From the NCBI GenBank assembly GCA_027704905.1, contig JANIIK010000731.1, positions 92,709-156,708 of the forward strand: 64,000 nucleotides of DNA. Reading direction: 5' to 3'. The translations under genes and the position numbers were made by a program. Shown in pieces: positions 9,141 to 19,551 of this stretch. This stretch comes from Muraenolepis orangiensis. Lineage: Eukaryota; Chordata; Actinopteri; Gadiformes; Muraenolepididae. Numbering within the stretch: the stretch's first letter is position 1; each line of letters opens with the position of its first letter. Under the pieces are notes generated by a model. That model was given only the letters and a program-made list of their open reading frames with translations, had not been told where the DNA came from and did no database searches.

Positions 9141-9298
9141 AAAACTGATTTCGCCTCGTGTAAACTTTGAATGAATATGTTGTTTACTTTTGTAGTTTAC
9201 ACGGTGTCTTCGGAGAGAGAGAGAGAGGAGGAGAGAAATAAACCTTGGAAGACATCAGTATGTTTGGTGGCCTAACTCATTGGACCGGTGTAGCTACA
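9141..9298 (+). mobile_element. Truncated solo LTR
   Basis: The sequence matches the last third of the complete LTR at 46696-47179, including GAGAGAGAGAG, an AATAAA signal and the terminal GTGTAGCTACA. The 5' part is missing here. Confidence 0.6.
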
Positions 9299-9440
9299 GT
9301 CTGTATGTTATATGTGGTAGTTGTGTTAGATGTGTGTAAGATGTGGTAGTTGAGGTAGTAGTTTTATATATGTGTGGTAGTTGAGGTAGTAGTTTTATAT
9401 ATGTGTGGTAGTTGTATATAATATGTTGACCATTTTATAA
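9299..9440. repeat. Degenerate 32-bp-type copies
   Basis: Scattered GTGGTAGTTGAGGTAGTAG copies with long TTTTATATATGTG spacing. Confidence 0.7.
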
Positions 9441-9465
9441 TATGTTGACTCTTTATCCTGACCTC

Positions 9466-10190
9466 TCTCCCCTCCCTCTGACCTTTCTCCCTTCTCTCCC
9501 TTCTCTCCCTTCTCTCTCTTCTCTCCCTTCTCTCTCTTCTCTCTCTTCTCTCTCTTCTCTCCCTTCTCTCTCTTCTCTCTCTTCTCTCTCTTCTCTCCCT
9601 TCTCTCCCTTCTCTCTCTTCTCTCTCTTCTCTCTCTTCTCTCCCTTCTCTCTCTTCTCTCCCTTCTCTCTTCTCTCTTTTCTCTCCCTTCTCTCTCTTCT
9701 CTCCCTTCTCTCTCTTCTCTCTCTTCTCTCCCTTCTCTCCCTTCTCTCCCTTCTCTCTCTTCTCTCCCTTCTCTCCCTTCTCTCTCTTCTCTCCCTTCTC
9801 TCCCTTCTCTCTCTTCTCTCTCCCTTCTCTCTCTTCTCTCCCTTCTCTCCCTTCTCTCTCTTCTCTCCCTTCTCTCCCTTCTCTCTCTTCTCTCTCCCTT
9901 CTCTCTCTTCTCTCCATTCTCTCTCTTCTCTCCCTTCTCTCTCTTCTCTCTTTTCCCTCCCTTCTCTCTCATCTCTCCTTCTCTCCCTTCTCTCCCTTCT
10001 CTCTCTTCTCTCCCTTCTCTCCCTTCTCTCCCTTCTCTCCCTTCTCTCTCATCTCTCCCTTCTCTCCCTTCTCTCTCCTTCTCTCCCTTTCTCCCTTCTC
10101 TCCCTTCTCTCCCTTCTCTCTCTTCTCTCTCTTCTCTCTCTTCTCTCCCTTCTCTCTCCTTCTCTCTCTTCTCTCCCCCCTCTGTACCCT
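9466..10190. repeat. Polypyrimidine 10-bp array
   Basis: About 725 bp made almost only of C and T, built on a 10-bp unit (TTCTCTCCCT and TTCTCTCTCT variants). The Glu-Arg and Leu-Ser open frames on the two strands are artefacts. The same array at 47360-47572 is far shorter. Mirror-like pyrimidine tracts of this kind can form triplex DNA. Confidence 0.95.
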
Positions 10191-10238
10191 CCCTCCCACC
10201 TTTCCTCCCTGTCCAAAATATACCTGGTCTTTAACCCC

Positions 10239-10242
10239 CCCC

Positions 10243-10286
<44 letters not shown>
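10239..10286. repeat. C-run and (CA)n microsatellite
   Basis: A short C run is followed by about 20 CA repeats. Confidence 0.9.
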
Positions 10287-10287
<1 letters not shown>

Positions 10288-10289
10288 CC

Positions 10290-10580
10290 AGCACCAGTCA
10301 CTTTATCTATTCATCTCTGCTGCTGTTGTAAATATCATTTAATTAACATTCTGCACTAAAGGATACTTGCACTAAATGTCAACTTCATGTTCTGCTGATT
10401 GTGTTTTGGTGATTATATTATTACTAACTTGTTGTAGCCCCTTTTTTTGCCCTTTGTTTAGTCTTGTTGTTGATGTATATTCATCTCACTGTTGGACTGT
10501 AGAAACTGAATCAGATCTCTATATGTAGAACACATGTGGACATTGGACAATAACATTGACTTTGACTTTGACTTTGACTT
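10290..10580 (+). mobile_element. Retroelement 3' end with (TTTGAC)n tail
   Basis: A non-coding sequence ends in GGACAATAACATTGACTTTG and repeated TTTGAC, typical of a LINE or SINE 3' terminus. It recurs at 47660-47940. The family was not identified. Confidence 0.45.
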
Positions 10581-11640
10581 TGTTGTGGTTGAGGTAGTAG
10601 TTGTATATAACATGTGGTAGTGAAGGTAGTAGTTGTATATAACATGTGGTAGTTGAGTTAGTAGTAGTATATAACATGTGGTAGTGAAGGTAGTAGTTGT
10701 ATATAACATGTGGTAGTGAAGGTAGTAGTTGTATATAACATGTGGTAGTGAAGGTAGTAGTTGTATATAACATGTGGTAGTTGAGGTAGTAGTAGTATAT
10801 AACATGTGGTAGTTGAGGTAGTAGTAGTATATAACATGTGGTAGTTGAGGTAGTAGTTGTATATAACATGTGGTAGTTGAGGTAGTAGTTGTATATAATA
10901 TGTGGTAGTTGAGTTAGTAGTAGTATATAACATGTGGTAGTTGAGGTAGTAGTTGTATATAACATGTGGTAGTGAAGGTAGTAGTTGTATATAACATGTG
11001 GTAGTGAAGGTAGTAGTTGTATATAACATGTGGTAGTGAAGGTAGTAGTTGTATATAACATGTGGTAGTGAAGGTAGTAGTAGTATATAACATGTGGTAG
11101 TGAAGGTAGTAGTTGTATATAACATGTGGTAGTGAAGGTAGTAGTTGTATGTTATATGTGGTGATTGAGGTAGTTATTTATCATATGTTGTCGTTTTTTT
11201 AAACACATTTGGTAGTTTAGGTAGTAGCTGTATATAATATGTGGTAGTTGAGGTAGTAGTTGTGTATAATATGTTGTAGTTGAGGTAGTAGTTGTGTATA
11301 ATATGTTGTAGTTGAGGTACTAGTAGTATATCATATGTGGTAGTTGAGGTAGTAGTTGTATATAATGTGTGGTAGTTCAGTTAGTAGTTGTATATAATAT
11401 ATGGTAGTTGAGGTAGTAGTTGTATATAATGTGTGGTAGTTGAGGTAGTAGTTGTGTCTATACTATGTGGTATTTGATTTAGTGGTGTTATATAATATGT
11501 GGTAGTTGAGAGAGTAGTTGTAGTATATATTATGTTGTAGTTGATGTAGTAGTTATATATAATCTGTGGTAGTTGAGGTAGTAGTTGTATATAATATGTG
11601 GTAGTTAAGGTAGTAGTTGTATATAATATGTATGTCATAT
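10581..11640. repeat. 32-bp-type array, second block of unit A
   Basis: About 30 copies. Two sub-variants alternate: TGGTAGTTGAGGTAGTAG and TGGTAGTGAAGGTAGTAG. The last 450 bp are more degenerate. The start at 10581-10600 is the uninterrupted counterpart of the Rex3 insertion site in unit C. Confidence 0.92.
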
Positions 11641-11763
11641 GTGTTATTATGTAGTAATACAATACCACTTTTGCCACTTTTTGAGTTGAATAATCCCTTG
11701 TTTTTCTGTACTGCTAAATATCAAACGTTTGTGGAGACCTGCAGTGAGTGTTTATTATTGTTG

Positions 11764-11780
11764 GCCAGTAGGTGGCGCCA
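11764..11780 (+). promoter_or_regulatory. CTCF-like motif
   Basis: GCCAGTAGGTGGCGCCA fits the CTCF core closely in forward orientation. The same site occurs in unit C at about 50526-50542. Confidence 0.5.
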
Positions 11781-11843
11781 GGCCGTCAGTTGTAGAAATA
11801 TCACAAGGATGAGGATAATGATGATGGAAGTGATGATGGGGAT

Positions 11844-11932
11844 GATTGTGATGATGAAGATACCAGAATAGAAAGGTTAGCTTGCCCTCCGCCAGCTAAC
11901 CTTTCTATTCTGGTATCTTCATCATCACAATC
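11844..11932. repeat. Long perfect inverted repeat (hairpin)
   Basis: Left arm 11844-11881 and right arm 11895-11932 are perfect 38-bp complements around a 13-nt loop. The arm starts GATTGTGATGATGAAG. Unit C has a related palindrome with 48-bp arms and one mismatch. Confidence 0.97.
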
Positions 11933-12600
11933 TTCCCCAAGGGGAGAGAATAGTTATTATATCATTCGTGAAACACAGTGAAACAGCGTGTTAATGCTCT
12001 CAGAGAGAGCTGAGGCGAAGAAGCTGTTCCTAAGCCTGCTTGACTTGGAACAAAGGTTGCTATGGCGCCTCCTGGAGGAGAGGAGGGCAAACAGTCCATG
12101 GTTGGGGTGAAAGGTGTCTTTGTGTCTTTGATATAGTTGGTATGAGGGATTGGGAAGAGGAAAGGGATGATTGGAATCCATAAAACATTGATTGTGTTTT
12201 AGTAAACCCCAAAATCTCTTTTTTCCAGGTGAAAACAGTCCTGTCTAGGACAACGTGTCAAAGATCACATTATTTTGAAACCCGCAGATGTCCTCCTGGT
12301 AAAATAGGGTTTTACTTTTACCTTTAATGACAATCTTGCATATTTTCTATTTTTACTCTCCGATCATTAGCAGATGCTTTTATAAATATATAAAAATATA
12401 TATTTATACAGTAAATATATTGTTAGTTTTATGTTAGACACACATAATTAATGACCAATGGGTTTAGTCATTTTTGCTCTATTGGATGACTTCCAGGTAA
12501 ATATCGAGGGGGGTGGGATTGAACCCAAAATTTTGGGCTGGGAATGGAGCACACTAACCCTTCCCTTTAACCATAACCCTGCCCTTTAACCCTAACATGT
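11933..12600. other. Non-coding stretch with a dispersed fish repeat
   Basis: Bases 11960-12180 (GAAGAAGCTGTTCCTAAGCC, GGCGCCTCCTGGAGGAG) resemble a widespread fish interspersed repeat of uncertain class. The rest is AT-rich. No gene is seen. It is conserved at 50704-51365. Confidence 0.4.
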
Positions 12601-12613
12601 TGTTGTTTTTGTG

Positions 12614-12680
12614 GGCATGGACAAGCCAGGCGAGAAGTCCATCATGAGCTACGTGTCTCAGTTCCTGAAGCACCACCCAT
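12614..12680 (+). pseudogene. Nesprin/SYNE-like CH-domain exon fragment, unit A
   Basis: The plus strand reads MDKPGEKSIMSYVSQFLKHH, which resembles the end of the second calponin-homology domain in nesprin-type proteins, recalled as D-K-P-D-E-K-S-I-M-T-Y-V. Nesprins are large spectrin-repeat proteins that link the nuclear envelope to actin. Here only about 20 codons remain, with no proper splice acceptor, and the sequence after CACCACCCA jumps to unrelated DNA. The copy in unit C keeps about 50 more codons. It is a dead gene fragment. The exact parent (SYNE1, SYNE2 or a related CH protein) is uncertain. Confidence 0.5.
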
Positions 12681-12734
12681 GGGTTATAACAATTGTAATA
12701 TTTATGTTTAATATTTGTGCGATACAACCGCCAT

Positions 12735-12839
12735 CCTCCGTGGTGGTCCCGCCCCTCTCTCCCCCTCCACCCTGAGGCCACAGAGGAAGGAGCACAAGGC
12801 CCTGAGGGAGCCGAGGGGAACCTCACCGACAGATACCAG
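12735..12839 (+). pseudogene. Possible exon fragment before the 31-bp array
   Basis: In two frames the sequence reads EHKALRE and EGNLTDRYQ, ending at CAG before GTGATC, which looks like an exon end with a splice donor. A frameshift would be needed to join them. It could belong to the same nesprin-like gene as 12614-12680. The support is weak. Confidence 0.25.
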
Positions 12840-13558
12840 GTGATCACACCTAAACACAGTCCAATACCAGGTGAACACACCTAAACACAGTCCAATACCA
12901 GGTGAACACACCTAAACACAGTCCAATACCAGGTGAACACACCTAAACACAGTCCAATACCAGGTGAACACACCTAAACACAGTCCAATACCAGGTGAAC
13001 ACACCTAAACACAGTCCAATACCAGGTGATCACACCTTAACACAGTCCAATACCAGGTGGACACACCTAAACACAGTCCAATACCAGGTGATCACACCTA
13101 AACACAGTCCAATACCAGGTGATCACACCTAAACACAGTCCAATACCAGGTGAACACACCTAAACACAGTCCAATACCAGGTGAACACACCTAAACACGG
13201 TCCAATACCAGGTGAACACACCTAAACACAGTCCAATACCAGGTGATCACACCTAAACACAGTTCAATACCAGGTGATCACACCTAAACACAGTCCAATA
13301 CCAGGTGATCACACCTAAACACAGTCCAATACCAGGTGATCACACCTAAACACAGTCCAATACCAGGTGAACACACAGACAGATACCAGGTGAACACACA
13401 GACAGATACCAGGTGAACACACACACAGATACCAGGTGAACACACAGACAGATACCAGGTGAACACACAGACAGATACCAGGTGAACACACACACAGATA
13501 CCAGGTGAACACACAGACAGATACCAGGTGAACACACAGACAGATACCAGGTCCACAC
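12840..13558. repeat. 31-bp then 23-bp minisatellite
   Basis: About 17 copies of a 31-bp unit (CAGGTGAACACACC, TAAACACAGTCCAATAC) run to about 13370. They are followed by about eight copies of a 23-bp unit with CAGACAGATACCAG and GTGAACACA. The first unit starts at the splice-donor-like CAG-GTGATC, and the 23-bp units repeat the exon-end ACAGATACCAG. Only unit A has the array. Open frames such as CVCSPGIC are artefacts. Confidence 0.95.
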
Positions 13559-13994
13559 ACCTAGCACAGACAACCCTGTAATGGAATAAGAGCGCAGTGG
13601 TCCAGTAGAAAACACACTATAATAGAGGACAGTAGAACACATTATAATACAGGAGTGGAATATAGTAGAGTTATATGTGTTTTTAATTTTTTATTTTTAT
13701 TTAGCTAGTCTTCCCCAGTAAGACAAAAACCACATAACAGACTTGAAACTGTATTTGTAATACAGTAGAATAGTAGTAGAACATAGTAGAGCATAGTAAA
13801 ACATAATAGTAGAACAGCCTAGCGTAGAGAGGAGAGCATTCTAGAATATAATCAACCATCAATATAGTACATAGTTAAATAGTACAAAATAGCTATTCTG
13901 TGTTTGTCTGGGCACGACTTAGAGACAAGGTCTGAATAGATATCAATATGAAAACCCTACATTGCTACTCCATTACCATAGCTCTTTATCATTC

Positions 13995-13995
<1 letters not shown>
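13559..13995. other. AT-rich stretch without a gene
   Basis: Degenerate AGTAGAACATAGTAGA repeats and AT-rich DNA. Nothing else is seen. Confidence 0.6.

Positions 13996-14089
<94 letters not shown>
13996..14089. repeat. (GT)n microsatellite
   Basis: A 94-bp GT run with one GC interruption. The counterpart in unit C at 52165-52220 is shorter. Confidence 0.97.
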
Positions 14090-14090
<1 letters not shown>

Positions 14091-14639
14091 TGACATCACC
14101 AAGCGGAAGTACTTTTATGGTCGTCGTACTTTGATGGAACATGTCCTCTTTAAAGACGATACTTTATATGGAAGACATTGAACATGTAGTTGAAGAAGGT
14201 CATTTATAAGGATAGACAATAAACATGTCGTTTTGAAGAAGGTACTTCATAGGGAAGATCACATGTGGTTGAAGATGAAGCTTTATGAGAAACACATCTT
14301 GTACTCCACATTACTTTATAATTGGTGCAGATCACACAGGACACGGTTTGCAGGCTGAAAGACGCCAGGCGCACTGCACTGCTCTTTTTTCCTTTATGAT
14401 ATCATTTTTAAATAACCGTCGTGTTTTGTTTTGTTTTTGCAATGCAACCACCGTATCAGCTGTCAGTCTGTACACACAGAAGTGAATTTGCTACTTGCTG
14501 CTTGTGAACTTTCTTGGCTAAAAACCTCAGCATTAAGAAATTGGACAGGCGGAGGGTGTTTTCTCTGGCTCTGATTGAGTGCCAGAGTGAATTTCCCAGT
14601 AACACACTGGACACAGGGAAACGGTGATCCGTGTGGGGA
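14090..14639. other. Non-coding part of a Harbinger-like remnant
   Basis: The stretch is conserved at 52221-52764 but no convincing gene is seen. The part after 14420 may be the start of the transposon that carries the coding remnant following it. Confidence 0.4.
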
Positions 14640-15184
14640 CATGAAACCCTCAGAAAGAGGAGACATCGCGGGGAGAACCAGCAGCTGGTCCAGGAGCTTC
14701 GGCTCAATGATGGGCGGTTCAAGGCTTATTTTAGGATGAGTCGGCATCAATTTGACAATCTGCTGTCAAGCGTTGGAGCGGCTCAGCATTAGCTTGCGGT
14801 AGGTTAAGTTAATTATAATTAGCTACACCTATTATAACTATTATCTAAATTTAGGTTTATTACTAAACCTACTATTATATATCGTACTTTCTTAGTTCAT
14901 AGATATTTTTAATATAGCCTGATGTTGCATTTAGAATATTCATCTGAAAGCTAGTAACTTTAAGTGTAGTAAAAGTTTAAAGTAGAATATTTCCCTCTGA
15001 AAACGATGCATAGACACACGTCACCCATCTAGCACGCTAGGCAGACTGAACCCATTAGTTTACCAGGACGGGTGAAATGCATTGACAGATACATCCTGGA
15101 AATAATGTGTAGGCTTCTGGTTAATATCCTACCCATTCTAACAAAAAGCCCTTTTACATTACAGATTTCTGGCCACTGGATATT
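14640..15184 (+). pseudogene. PIF/Harbinger (HARBI1-like) transposase remnant, unit A
   Basis: Exon-like bases 14660-14795 read ENQQLVQELRLNDGRF and YFRMSRHQFDNLL, the N-terminal part of HARBI1-type nucleases. A likely intron (GTAGGTTAAG donor, TTACAG acceptor at 15164) leads to a second exon that starts FLATGY. In unit A this exon is broken after about 20 bp by LINE sequence. Unit C keeps more of the second exon. These transposases cut and paste class II elements. This copy is dead. Confidence 0.7.
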
Positions 15185-16340
15185 AGTAACTTAGTAACTA
15201 AGATGGCGCCAATGACGGACGCCGTAGTCACACACAGTTCTTTGTTATTTGTCTTTTTAATGTTGTGTTTGGTGAAACCTACAGCAGGGAGGGGTTAGTT
15301 AGCATAAGGGGATCCACACCAGCGGATTTAATCCCTGACTTTCTAACTTTTTCTTCAGATTTACTGGATATATTGGTCAGAGGAACCGCAGCCTTTGTCC
15401 ATGTCAAAACTTGGATTCGACACAGACGGGGTAAGCCATCCGGAGCACTGGTACGCGCGTCGGCGGGGACAAAGGACCCCTTTACCCGGAATATTCCTGC
15501 CAAACATGCAGTCCCTATGCAACAAAATGGATGAACTAAGACTTATGGTGGCGAGAAATAGTGACTTTTCTTCATCCTCGGTTCTTTCGTTCACGGAGAC
15601 ATGGCTGAGGGAATCGATACCCGGTTCCACTCTCCAGCTCAAAGAGTTTGAGCTTTTTCGAGCGGACCCTGTGGCTTTGCTGAGCGGAAAAACCAGGGGT
15701 GGAAGGGTCTGCTTCTTGGTGAATGAATCTTGGTGTAAGGACGTGACAGGGATTTATCAGCATTGCTGCCCGTCGCTGGAGACCCTGTTCATAAACCCTT
15801 CTATTCTCCCCGTGAGTTCAGTTCATTCATTATGGTGTGTGTTTACATTCCTCCCGTCGCGCTAGCCGCGGAGGCTCAGAGCATGCTAGCTGACCAAATA
15901 ATGACTGTGGAACGTAAACATCCGGATTCCTTTGTTGTCGTCCTCGGCGACTTCAATAGAGCGAACCTCAGCCGTGATCTCCCGAAATAACGGCAGCAGA
16001 TTAAATGCGCAACCAGAGGGGAACGCACTTTAAACCACTGCTACACGACCCTCAGCAATGCCTACCATGCCGCCTCCCGAGCTGCGCTAGGTCACTCAGA
16101 CCATGACATCGTCCACTTGATACCGAAATACAGGCAGAAACTAAAACTCTCTAAGCCTGTGGTCAGGACTTTCAAGTTGTGGACTAGCGAGGCCCAGGAG
16201 AAAACTAGTGCCATGTTAGATAATGCTGGCGGCGGCGCAGAGGATTTTCAATGGGCGATAGAGGCTGCAGGCGGTGATCTACATGTGTACGCAGACATTG
16301 TGACGTCATTCATCACTGTGCACTGTGTGCATCACTGTGA
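15185..16340 (+). pseudogene. LINE 5' part with AP-endonuclease domain (CR1/L2/Rex1 group)
   Basis: Non-LTR retrotransposon with AAGATGGCGCC near its start, suggestive of a 5' UTR. Several frames together give an AP endonuclease: LPGIFLPNMQSLCNKMDEL, FTETWLRESIPGS, RGGRVCFLVNESWC, VCVYIPPV, VVVLGDFNRANL and LGHSDHDIVHLIP. The catalytic Glu in TETW and the SDHD motif are visible. It then continues into a linker (FKLWTSEAQEK) and stops at a minisatellite. Frameshifts and stops at 15860 and 15990 make it dead. It interrupts the Harbinger exon, which is continuous in unit C, so the insertion is specific to unit A or its loss followed duplication. Confidence 0.8.
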
Positions 16341-16369
16341 GAATTTTTGTGTACCTCCTCGCACCTCCC

Positions 16370-16660
16370 CCCCACACCCATCAACACCTTCCACCCAACC
16401 CCCACTCCCCTCCCCCCTCAACCCCTTCCACCCAACCCCCACCCCCCTCAACACCTTCCACACAACCCCCACACCCATCAACCCCTTCCACCCAACCCCC
16501 TCCCCCCTCAACCCCTTCCACCCACTCCCCTCCCCCCTCAACCCCTTCCACCCAACCCCAACCCCCCTCAACCCCTTCCACCCACTCCCCTCCCCCCTCA
16601 ACCCCTTCCACCCAACCCCCACCCCCCTCAACACCTTCCACACAACCCTCACCCCAGCAG
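16370..16660. repeat. 30-bp C-rich minisatellite
   Basis: Roughly ten copies of CCCCTCAACCCCTTCCACCC with CAACCCC spacing. The Pro-rich and Gly-Val-rich open frames are artefacts. Confidence 0.95.
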
Positions 16661-16679
16661 CAACCCAGGCCCCTCCATA

Positions 16680-17008
16680 CATAGATACATAGATATCTAT
16701 GTATGTATATATAGCCCCTAGATGCATACATCATATACATACATATTTTAGATACATGCATACATATTATACATACATAATATACATACATATTATAGAT
16801 ACATGCATACATATTATACATACATATTATACATACCTAATATACATACATGCATACATATTATACATACATACAAACATATTATACATACATACATACA
16901 TATTATACACACATTATACATTCATGCATATTATACATACTGTATGGACATACAAATGATACACACATACATACATACATACCTATTATACATACATTGT
17001 ACGTACAT
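16680..17008. repeat. (ATAC)n-type microsatellite, left of LTR
   Basis: Imperfect CATACATA and TTATACATAC repeats flank the LTR in all three units (also 35220-35534 and 56560-56910). Confidence 0.95.
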
Positions 17009-18196
17009 TGTCACAATAGCTATTCTCCCTGCCTCCACCAGAGGGCAGCATCAACCCGTGGTAATTCTCACCCTTCACCTGCAGCGCATCTCAATCAACC
17101 TATTTAATAATTATATTTAAGCCCACCTCCACACACTCACTCTTCACCAGATTGTTCCTGATTGTGCAGACTCTCCAGCGTTTACTTCCCAGAACGATTC
17201 CTGTTACCGACCCTGCCTGCCTCGCCTGTTCCCCGATCGTCTGCCTGTCCCCGACTACCTCTCTGTCTGTCCCTGTCTGGTTCGTCTGCCCTACCCGGCT
17301 CCTGATCGTCTGCCTGTCCCCGACTACCTCTCTGTCTGTCCCTGTCTGGTTCGTCTGCCCTACCCGGCTCCTGATCTGCTGCCTGTCCCCGACTACCTCT
17401 CTGTCTGTCCCTGTCTGGTTCGTCTGCCCTACCCGGCTCCTGATCGTCTGCCTGTCCCCGACTACCTCTCTGTCTGTCCCTGTCTGGTTCGTCTGCCCTA
17501 CCCGGCTCCTGATCTGCTGCCTGTCCCCGACTACCTCTCTGTCTGTCCCCGTCTGGTTCGTCTGTCCTACCCGGCTCCTGATCGTCTGCCTGTCCCCGAC
17601 TACCTCTCTGTCTGTCCCTGTCTGGTTCGTCTGCCCTACCCGGCTCCTGATCTGCTGCCTGTCCCCGACTACCTCTCTGTCTGTCCCTGTCTGGTTCGTC
17701 TGTCCTACCCGGCTCCTGATTGTCTGCCTGTCCCCGACTACCTCTCTGTCTGTCCCCGTCTGGTTCGTCTGCCCTACCCGGCTCCTGATCGTCTGCCTGT
17801 CCCCGACTACCTCTCTGTCTGTCCCCGTCTGGTTCGTCTGTCCTACCCGGCTCCTGATCGTCTGCCTGTCCCCGACTACCTCTCTGTCTGTCCCTGTCTG
17901 GTTCGTCTGCCCTACCCGGCTCCTGATCGTCTGCCTGTCCCCGACTACCTCTCTGTCTGTCCCCGTCTGGTTCGTCTGCCCTACCCGGCTCCTGATCGTC
18001 TGCCTGTCCCCGACTACCTCTCTGTCTGTCCCTGTCTGGTTCGTCTGCCCTACCCGGCTCCTGATCGTCTGCCTGTCCCCGACTACCTCTCTGTCTGTCC
18101 CTGTCTGGTTCGACTGAGTGATCATTGACATTAAATATTACAAACTGTCCTTGGTGTCCCGTGTGCTGCATTTGTGTCCTAACTCAATCCGTGACA
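17009..18196 (+). mobile_element. Solo LTR with 69-bp internal repeats, unit A
   Basis: The element begins TGTCACAATAG and ends AATCCGTGACA, giving TGTCAC/GTGACA terminal inverted repeats of a Ty3/gypsy-type LTR. It contains a TTTAA-rich promoter-like stretch near 17100 and ATTAAATATTAC near the end. A 69-bp unit (for example CCGACTACCTCTCTGTCTGT) is repeated with CCTGATC at 17301 and every 69 bp to 18060, about 13 copies. Because 69 is divisible by three, both strands stay open, giving 320-340-residue ORFs that are artefacts. Flanking ACAT on both sides may be the target duplication, but the flank is a microsatellite. Confidence 0.75.
17035..17048 (+). promoter_or_regulatory. CTCF-like motif inside the LTR, unit A
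   Basis: CCACCAGAGGGCAG is a strong match to the CTCF core, forward orientation. It is kept at 35561-35574 and 56937-56950. Confidence 0.5.
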
Positions 18197-18293
18197 AACA
18201 TGCATACATACATATTATACATACATACATACATGCATACATACATACATACATACATACATACATACATACATACATACATACATACATACA

Positions 18294-18324
<31 letters not shown>

Positions 18325-18350
18325 TAAACATACATACATACATATTAAAA
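18197..18350. repeat. (ATAC)n microsatellite, right of LTR
   Basis: Mostly pure CATA repeats, much longer than in units B and C. Confidence 0.97.
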
Positions 18351-19095
18351 ACAATCCTTTATTCAGAATGGGGAAACTACTTAAAACCTCTGTTGAATTA
18401 AAGCTATGGTGTGTATCTCTGGATGGCTAAATGACCCATGTGTGTCAGACTGACTTCATGTCACTTCATAAAATACTACTTCAGGGGGATGTCCAGGTTT
18501 CTGCTCTTAGAAACATCTAAAAGTATGTCTCAAAAGACATTCAGTATCTCTCAGGGAGACGTAGGAAGTCTAGCAGGCAGAGTGGTGGGAACATATTTAT
18601 CATGGTTGTCTATGAGTCAAAGGCCAAACTGACCTCACTAAAAGATGTTGTACATTAAACATATTCTGTTAGCAGTAAACTGTAGTGATTCAAATGATGT
18701 CCTCTTTCAGCAGATGTGCAGCTGTGTCTCTTGAGGGACTAAATGCTAGTGGAACTGTAGGGCTGATGTTCTCATAAGAGTCTCTGGAGATTCCAGTCAT
18801 AGCATTATGTGTGCATGTCCACAAGCCAAGTCAGCGCTTCCCTCTTGTGTCAAACCAGAGTCATTACCATAACCATTGATTCCATGAACTAAACTCTGCT
18901 CAGGTCCATCTTTAATAATAGCTTACAGCTTCAGGACTAGTCTGCTTGTCATTGGGTCAGCCTGGTAGCAGACAGAGGCTAGTGTTTAGTGTTGTTCCTC
19001 TTGGCATGCTTAGCTGCCAGGATGAGGGCTGTGAGGGTGGACCGAGGGTCGGCTCGGAATCCAAGATAGAGTCCAAGATAGAAGCTTTGTGATTA
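18351..19095 (+). other. Diverged second copy of the C 3' flank, unit A
   Basis: No gene is seen. Bases 18428-18880 align with 8130-8890: both have GACCCATGTGTxTCAGACTG, GTCCAGGTTTCTGC, AAAGACATTCAGTATCTCTC and CCCTCTTGTGTCAAACCA. The CTCF-like site of the first copy is missing here. The empty hAT target ATCTAAAA is at 18515-18522. Confidence 0.65.
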
Positions 19096-19551
19096 CGTCA
19101 TCCCCTACACAGCACGGTCATGAAGCAGAGGAGTGTGTTCAGTGGTAGACTACTATCCCAACAGTGCTCCACAGAGAGACTGAGGAAGTCGTTTGTTCCC
19201 CGGGCCATACGACTATTCAACTCTTCCCAGAGTGGACGGGGGGAGACTGACTTTTGGGCATGAGGCCTCCTTTTTGTTTACACACACCTGTTCTGTGACC
19301 CCAAAACTACCTTTATTTGCACTACTTGCACTTATTGTATTCTGTATTTATTACAACAGATATTAGTATAATTTTTGTTTTAATACAGTATATTTTCCAC
19401 TTCTTGTTTATTGTAATTTATTGTAATTTTATCATTCTAATTGTGTTTTAGATAAGTCCTTTCGTTTTTAAAGTTTTTATAACTGAATAAGTGTTTGTTT
19501 GCTATTTGTATAAGCTGCTGGAAGACTAAATTTCCCTCGGGATTAATAAAG

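Noticed and set aside
9364..10359. Glu-Arg-rich and Leu-Ser-rich proteins
   Set aside because: Both are translations of the polypyrimidine array.
17100..18171. Open frames of 320-343 residues on both strands
   Set aside because: The 69-bp repeat inside an LTR is a multiple of three, so all frames without a stop in one unit stay open. Units B and C show the same with fewer copies.
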